Below, one piece after another: positions 59,765 through 64,000 of a stretch of 64,000 nucleotides of DNA; positions within the stretch are counted from its first letter, which is position 1, and every line of letters starts with the position of its first letter. The notes under the pieces were generated by a model that saw only the letters and a list, made by a program, of their open reading frames with translations, made no database searches and was not told the origin of the DNA. The DNA is from Brachybacterium huguangmaarense. Its GTDB lineage: Bacteria > Actinomycetota > Actinomycetes > Actinomycetales > Dermabacteraceae. The translations under genes were made by a program, and so were the position numbers. The stretch covers positions 1,798,001 to 1,862,000 of the forward strand of contig NZ_CP107020.1 in NCBI RefSeq assembly GCF_025725725.1, read 5' to 3'.

Positions 59765-61536
59765 CAGAACGTGCGCTCCTTCGGCTCGTAGCGGGTGATG
59801 ATGACGGGTTTGGTGCCCAGGCGCACGTCCGTGCCGTCCTGGCCCTGCCCGTCCAGGGTCTTGTAGGCCATGGTGTGCCACAGGAAGTTCACGTCGTCGC
59901 GCTGGGGGTAGTCCTCGCGGAAGTGCCCGCCGCGCGACTCCTTGCGCTCGAGCGCGCCGAGGGCGACGACCTCGGCGAGGTCGAGCAGGAAGCCGAGCTC
60001 GACGGCCTCGAGCAGGTCGAGGTTGTAGCGCCGGCCCTTGTCCTGCACGGCCACCGTCTCGTAGCGCCGCTTGAGGTCGGCGATGTCCGACAGCGCCTGA
60101 CGACAGGTGTCCTCGGTGCGGAACACCTGGACGTTGGCGTCCATGGTCTCCTGCAGATCGCGCCGGATGTCGGCGATCCGGTCCTGGGTCGCGGGCCGGT
60201 CGCGCAGGCGCTCGAGCAGCTCGACGGTGGGCAGCTCCGAGCCCTCGGCGATCTCGGCCTGGTCGACGCCGTGGGCGTGGTCGGCCGCGGCGATGCCGGC
60301 GCGCCGCCCGAACACGTTGATGTCCAGGAGCGAGTTGGTGCCCAGGCGGTTGCCGCCGTGCACGCTCACGCACGCGACCTCGCCGGCCGCGTACAGCCCG
60401 GGGATCACGTCGGCCTCGTTGCGCAGCACCTCGCCCTTGATGTTGGTGGGGATGCCGCCCATGCCGTAGTGCGCCGTGGGGTACACGGGCACCGGCTCGG
60501 TGTAGGGCTCGACGCCCAGGTAGGTGCGCGCGAACTCCGTGATGTCCGGGAGCTTGGCGTCGATGTGCGCGGGCTCGAGGTGCGTGAGGTCCAGCAGCAC
60601 GTAGTCCTTGTTCGGGCCGCAGCCGCGGCCCTCGCGCACCTCGTTGGCCATCGCGCGCGCGACCACGTCACGCGGGGCGAGGTCCTTGAGGGTCGGCGCG
60701 TAGCGCTCCATGAAGCGCTCCATCTCCGAGTTGCGCAGGATCGCGCCCTCGCCGCGGGCGGCCTCGGAGAGGAGGATGCCCAGGCCCGCGAGGCCCGTCG
60801 GATGGAACTGGAAGAACTCCATGTCCTCGAGCGGGATGCCGCGGCGCAGGGCCATCGCGGGGCCGTCGCCCGTGAGCGTGTGCGCGTTCGAGGTGGTCTT
60901 GAACATCTTGCCGAAGCCGCCCGAGGCGAAGACGACCGACTTGGCGCGGAAGATGTGCACCTCGCCCGTCGCGAGCTCGTAGGCGACGGCGCCGGCGGCG
61001 CGCACGTCCTCGTCGGTGCGCGGATCGCCCGTCATGAGGACGTCGAGCACGTAGAACTCGTTGAAGAACTCCACCTGCTGCTTGACGCAGTTCTGGTAGA
61101 GGGTCTGCAGGATCATGTGGCCCGTGCGGTCGGCGGCGTAGCACGAGCGGCGCACCGGCGCCTCGCCGTGCTCGCGCGTGTGCCCGCCGAAGCGGCGCTG
61201 GTCGATCCGGCCCTCGGGCGTGCGGTTGAAGGGGAGGCCCATCTTCTCGAGGTCGAGCACCGCGTCGATGGCCTCCTTGGCCATCACCTCGGCCGCGTCC
61301 TGGTCCACCAGGTAGTCGCCGCCCTTGACGGTGTCGTACGTGTGCCACTCCCAGTTGTCCTCCTCGACGTTGGCCAGGGCGGCGCACATGCCGCCCTGCG
61401 CCGCGCCGGTGTGGGAGCGCGTGGGGTACAGCTTGGTCAGCACCGCGGTGCGGGCGCGGGTCGAGGACTCCAGGGCCGCGCGCATCCCGGCGCCGCCGGC
61501 GCCGACGATCACCACGTCATAGCTATGGGTCTGCAT
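59764..61536 (-). CDS. sdhA: Succinate dehydrogenase flavoprotein subunit
   Basis: A 590-residue catalytic subunit that oxidises succinate to fumarate. The FAD-binding VIVGAGGAGMRAAL is at the N-terminus, and the histidine for covalent FAD is in SHTGAAQGGMCAAL near residue 42. The active-site region FGGHTREHGE and the conserved HPTGL near 250 are present, as is RLGTNSLLDINVFG near 390. Complete length for the family. Sits between sdhD and sdhB in the operon. Confidence 0.96.
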   Translation of the reverse strand: MQTHSYDVVIVGAGGAGMRAALESSTRARTAVLTKLYPTRSHTGAAQGGMCAALANVEEDNWEWHTYDTVKGGDYLVDQDAAEVMAKEAIDAVLDLEKMGLPFNRTPEGRIDQRRFGGHTREHGEAPVRRSCYAADRTGHMILQTLYQNCVKQQVEFFNEFYVLDVLMTGDPRTDEDVRAAGAVAYELATGEVHIFRAKSVVFASGGFGKMFKTTSNAHTLTGDGPAMALRRGIPLEDMEFFQFHPTGLAGLGILLSEAARGEGAILRNSEMERFMERYAPTLKDLAPRDVVARAMANEVREGRGCGPNKDYVLLDLTHLEPAHIDAKLPDITEFARTYLGVEPYTEPVPVYPTAHYGMGGIPTNIKGEVLRNEADVIPGLYAAGEVACVSVHGGNRLGTNSLLDINVFGRRAGIAAADHAHGVDQAEIAEGSELPTVELLERLRDRPATQDRIADIRRDLQETMDANVQVFRTEDTCRQALSDIADLKRRYETVAVQDKGRRYNLDLLEAVELGFLLDLAEVVALGALERKESRGGHFREDYPQRDDVNFLWHTMAYKTLDGQGQDGTDVRLGTKPVIITRYEPKERTF

Positions 61537-61575
61537 GAAGGTCAGAACTCCTGGTTCACGAAGCGGCAGGACGGG

Positions 61576-62034
61576 TCAGCGGCAGATGCTCGGGAGCAGG
61601 CTGGGGTCGCCGCCGGAGGGGCACGGGTCGAAGGTGAAGATCACGAGGGTGCCCAGCACGACGGTGATGATCACGGCGAGGTAGAGCAGGCCCTTGAGAA
61701 CGAGGCGCAGACGCGGTCCGTGCGCGTAGTCGTTGATGATGGTGCGCACGCCGTTGCCGCCGTGCAGCAGGCCCAGCCACAGCATGAGCAGGTCCCAGAC
61801 CTGCCAGAAGGGCGAGGACCACTTGCCGGCCACGAAGGCGAAGTCGATGCGCTTGACGCCCTCGCCGAGCCACAGGTTCACGAACAGGTGGCCGAACACG
61901 AGGATCACGAGCAGCAGGCCCGAGCCGCGCATGAACAGCCACGACAGCATCTCGGCGTTGACGCCGCGCTGGCCCGTGCGGCGGTAGCGGCCCGTGGGCT
62001 CGGGGATGGTGGTGGTGGGAGAGGCAGAGGTCAT
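61576..62034 (-). CDS. sdhD: Succinate dehydrogenase membrane anchor subunit
   Basis: A 152-residue membrane protein with three hydrophobic spans (about residues 33-55, 75-95 and 115-135) and the conserved FGHLFVNLW, whose histidine probably ligates haem b. ATG at 62034 follows sdhC by 2 nt. HGGNGVRTIINDY matches the conserved loop of SdhD/FrdD-type anchors. The Pro/Cys-containing tail (DPCPSGGDPSLL) is unusual but harmless. Confidence 0.9.
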   Translation of the reverse strand: MTSASPTTTIPEPTGRYRRTGQRGVNAEMLSWLFMRGSGLLLVILVFGHLFVNLWLGEGVKRIDFAFVAGKWSSPFWQVWDLLMLWLGLLHGGNGVRTIINDYAHGPRLRLVLKGLLYLAVIITVVLGTLVIFTFDPCPSGGDPSLLPSICR

Positions 62035-62036
62035 GA

Positions 62037-62414
62037 TCAGGCTCCGAACATGTGCATGAGCTGACGCGGGACGAATCCGAGCATGAGAAGGACCCACACG
62101 ACGACGACGACCCAGAACAGCATGCGCTGGCGCCGCGGGCCCTGGGACCAGAAGTCGACCAGGATGATCCGCAGCCCGTTGAGGGCGTGGAAGCAGATGG
62201 CGCCGACCAGCCCGATCTCGCCGAAGCCGAACACGAGCGTCTTGTAGTGGCCGATGACCTCGTTGTACGCGGCGGGGGAGACCCGCACGAGGGCCGTGTC
62301 CAGGACGTGCACGAGCAGGAACAGGAAGATGAGCATTCCCGAGATGCGATGCGCGACCCAGGACCACATGCCCTCGCGCCCGCGATAGAGCGTGCCGGAC
62401 TGGGCAGATGCCAC
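62037..62414 (-). CDS. sdhC: Succinate dehydrogenase cytochrome b556 subunit
   Basis: A 125-residue anchor with three membrane spans. WSWVAHRISGMLIFLFLLVH near residue 18 is the family signature, its two histidines facing quinone and haem; FHALNGLRIILVDF near 75 is the second conserved region. GTG at 62414 with CTGGAGG upstream. First gene of sdhCDAB; the promoter should lie in the 198-bp gap to manC, where I see no strong consensus. Confidence 0.92.
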   Translation of the reverse strand: MASAQSGTLYRGREGMWSWVAHRISGMLIFLFLLVHVLDTALVRVSPAAYNEVIGHYKTLVFGFGEIGLVGAICFHALNGLRIILVDFWSQGPRRQRMLFWVVVVVWVLLMLGFVPRQLMHMFGA

Positions 62415-62612
62415 GTGAGCCTCCAGAGGGGACGTGAAGGATGATGGACGGACGTCGGCTGCACCGCGCGGCGGTCCGGGCGATCGCTGGTGATCGCGGG
62501 GGCGTCGCAGCGGCGACGCGGGCGAAGCGCGGCGGGGCGGGCCGACCTCGGATGGGGCTCTGCCACCCTAGCATCGGAAAGTGCCGGTGACCGGTGAGGC
62601 TACCCTTCCCCC

Positions 62613-63770
62613 ATGGTGTCCGCGTCGCCCTCCGTCCCGTCCTCCGCGCCGCCCGCGTCGCCGTTCGTCCCCGTGGTCCCGGCCGGGGGCGCGGGCACCC
62701 GGCTGTGGCCGCTGTCACGACGATCCCACCCCAAGTTCCTCCTGGACCTGACCGGCAGCGGGCGCTCGCTGCTGCAGCAGACGCTGGACCGCCTCGCGCC
62801 GCTCGGCGACCGCGCACCGCTCGTCGTGACCGGGAGGGCGCACGAGGCGGAGGTCCGCGAGCAGGCGGGCGCCGGCGTGCGCGTGCTCGCCGAGCCCTCG
62901 CCGCGCAACTCGATGCCCGCGATCGCGCTCGCCGCGGCCGTCGCGGCCGCCGACGACGAGGACGCCGTCATCGGCTCCTTCGCGGCCGACCATCTGATCG
63001 CGGACGAGGCGGCCTTCGCCCGCGCCGTGGCGAGCGCCCGGGCGGCGGCCGAGCGCGGCTACCTCGTGACCATCGGGATCGAGCCGACGCATCCGGCCAC
63101 GGGCTTCGGCTACATCGAGGAGGGCGCCACGCCGTCGTCGCTCGCCGGGACGGGCGCCGTGGGCGTCGAGCGGTTCGTCGAGAAGCCGGACCGGGACCGG
63201 GCCGAGGAGTTCGTGCGCTCGGGCCGCTTCCGGTGGAACGCCGGCATGTTCGTCGTGCGCGCCCGCGTGCTGCTCGAGGCGCTCGACGCCCAGATCCCTC
63301 CGCTCGCGGCGGGAGCGCGCCGGATCGCCGCGGCGCTCGGCACCGCGGAGGAGGCCGAGGTGCGCGAACGGGTCTGGCCGACCCTCACCGCGATCGCGAT
63401 CGACCACGCCCTCGCCGAGCCCCTGAGCGTCGCCGGGCGGGTCGCGATGGTGCCCGCCGCGTTCGGCTGGGACGACGTGGGCGACTTCGCGGCGCTCGCC
63501 CGCCAGCTGCGCGAGCGGCGGGAGGGCGCGGACGGCGTGCACGCCGAGGGCTCGGACGTCGTGGTCGTCGGCGGCGCTGAGACGATCGCGATCGACGCGC
63601 AGGCCACGGTGTACGGTTCCCCCACTCGGCCGGTCGCCCTGGTGGGCGTCGAGGGCATCAGCGTCGTCGACACCCCGGACGTCCTCCTCGTGCTCGCCGA
63701 CGAGCGGGCGCAGGACCTCTCGCGCCTGGGCTCGCTGCTCGACGCGGAGGGCCTGGACGCGCTCCGCTGA
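62613..63770 (+). CDS. manC: Mannose-1-phosphate guanylyltransferase
   Basis: A 385-residue nucleotidyltransferase making GDP-mannose for glycans and lipoglycans. The pyrophosphorylase motif PAGGAGTRLWPLSR is near residue 23, and FVEKPDRDRAEEF and WNAGMFVVRA near residues 190-210 are the acceptor-side motifs. There is no phosphomannose isomerase domain. No ribosome binding site precedes the ATG, and TACCCT lies about eight bases upstream, so the mRNA may be leaderless. Divergent from sdhC. Confidence 0.92.
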   Translation: MVSASPSVPSSAPPASPFVPVVPAGGAGTRLWPLSRRSHPKFLLDLTGSGRSLLQQTLDRLAPLGDRAPLVVTGRAHEAEVREQAGAGVRVLAEPSPRNSMPAIALAAAVAAADDEDAVIGSFAADHLIADEAAFARAVASARAAAERGYLVTIGIEPTHPATGFGYIEEGATPSSLAGTGAVGVERFVEKPDRDRAEEFVRSGRFRWNAGMFVVRARVLLEALDAQIPPLAAGARRIAAALGTAEEAEVRERVWPTLTAIAIDHALAEPLSVAGRVAMVPAAFGWDDVGDFAALARQLRERREGADGVHAEGSDVVVVGGAETIAIDAQATVYGSPTRPVALVGVEGISVVDTPDVLLVLADERAQDLSRLGSLLDAEGLDALR

Positions 63771-63828
63771 CGCGGCGGTGGCACGAGGCGGGCCGCAGCC
63801 GTCACGCAGCAGGCAAGGAGCGCCAGAC

Positions 63829-64000
63829 ATGACCCTCACGTCCATCGACCAGGACGTGCTCGGCGAGCACGGTCTCATCCGGCGCGTCATCGGGGCCCGC
63901 ACCGATCAGCTGCGTGAGATCCGCCGCCACCTCCACCGCCACCCCGAGCTCAGTCATGCCGAGCACGCGACGACCGACTTCGTCGTCGCCCAGCTCGAGG
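63829..64000 (+). CDS. M20-family amidohydrolase, N-terminal part (3' end outside window)
   Basis: Only 57 codons are inside the window. LREIRRHLHRHPELSHAEHA near residue 28 is the characteristic N-terminus of M20D metal-dependent amidohydrolases (hippurate or N-acyl amino-acid hydrolase type). ATG at 63829 with AAGGAG upstream. Substrate cannot be told from this fragment. Confidence 0.88.
   Translation, partial: MTLTSIDQDVLGEHGLIRRVIGARTDQLREIRRHLHRHPELSHAEHATTDFVVAQLE

Overview
The window is chromosomal DNA of a high-GC actinobacterium. The 16S and 23S rRNA sequences, leucine/alanine/valine-rich coding bias, frequent GTG starts and stop-start overlaps fit Actinomycetota. The 16S sequence, as far as I can recall reference sequences, is closest to Brachybacterium/Dermabacteraceae; this is recognition, not a search.

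Layout. (1) 1-6965: arginine operon argJ(partial)-argB-argD-argF-argR-argG-argH, then tyrS with a strong terminator. (2) 8484-14535: a complete rrn operon (two promoters, 16S, tRNA-less spacer, 23S, 5S, long terminal stem). (3) 14806-15816: polyprenyl diphosphate synthase. (4) 15987-40428: a type VII secretion-like (WXG100/EssC-type) locus of about 24 kb. It holds a 2064-residue Ig/FN3 surface protein, MoxR ATPase, DUF58 protein, a transglutaminase-like membrane protein lacking its catalytic Cys and His, FHA proteins, a PP2C phosphatase, a Ser/Thr kinase, an FHA plus helix-turn-helix protein, an FHA-bearing FtsK/EssC-like ATPase and three WXG100 proteins. Six consecutive junctions are 4-nt overlaps. 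Two WXG100 transcription units carry the same palindrome at identical distance from their -10 boxes. (5) htpX and a small gene. (6) 42052-51954: a 9.9-kb integrated element in the 3' end of yajQ, bounded by a 20-bp direct repeat. It has integrase, excisionase, a regulator, a replication protein and a full head/packaging set (HNH, TerL, portal, MuF, scaffold, capsid, adaptor, head closure) but no tail or lysis genes. That gene content matches capsid-forming phage-inducible chromosomal islands (cf-PICIs), phage satellites that make their own heads and borrow tails. (7) 51933-64000: yajQ, tRNA-Tyr, tRNA-Thr, tRNA-Met, rpmG, two MaoC-type dehydratase genes, murB, glyA, folD, xth, the sdhCDAB operon (minus strand), manC and the start of an M20 amidohydrolase.

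How it works together. The housekeeping blocks are ordinary. The two accessory systems are the points of interest: a secretion locus that couples an EssC-type motor to a kinase/phosphatase/FHA signalling set and a long surface fibre, and a compact satellite-like element whose core sites, arm-type repeats, divergent early control region and head operon can all be read from the sequence.
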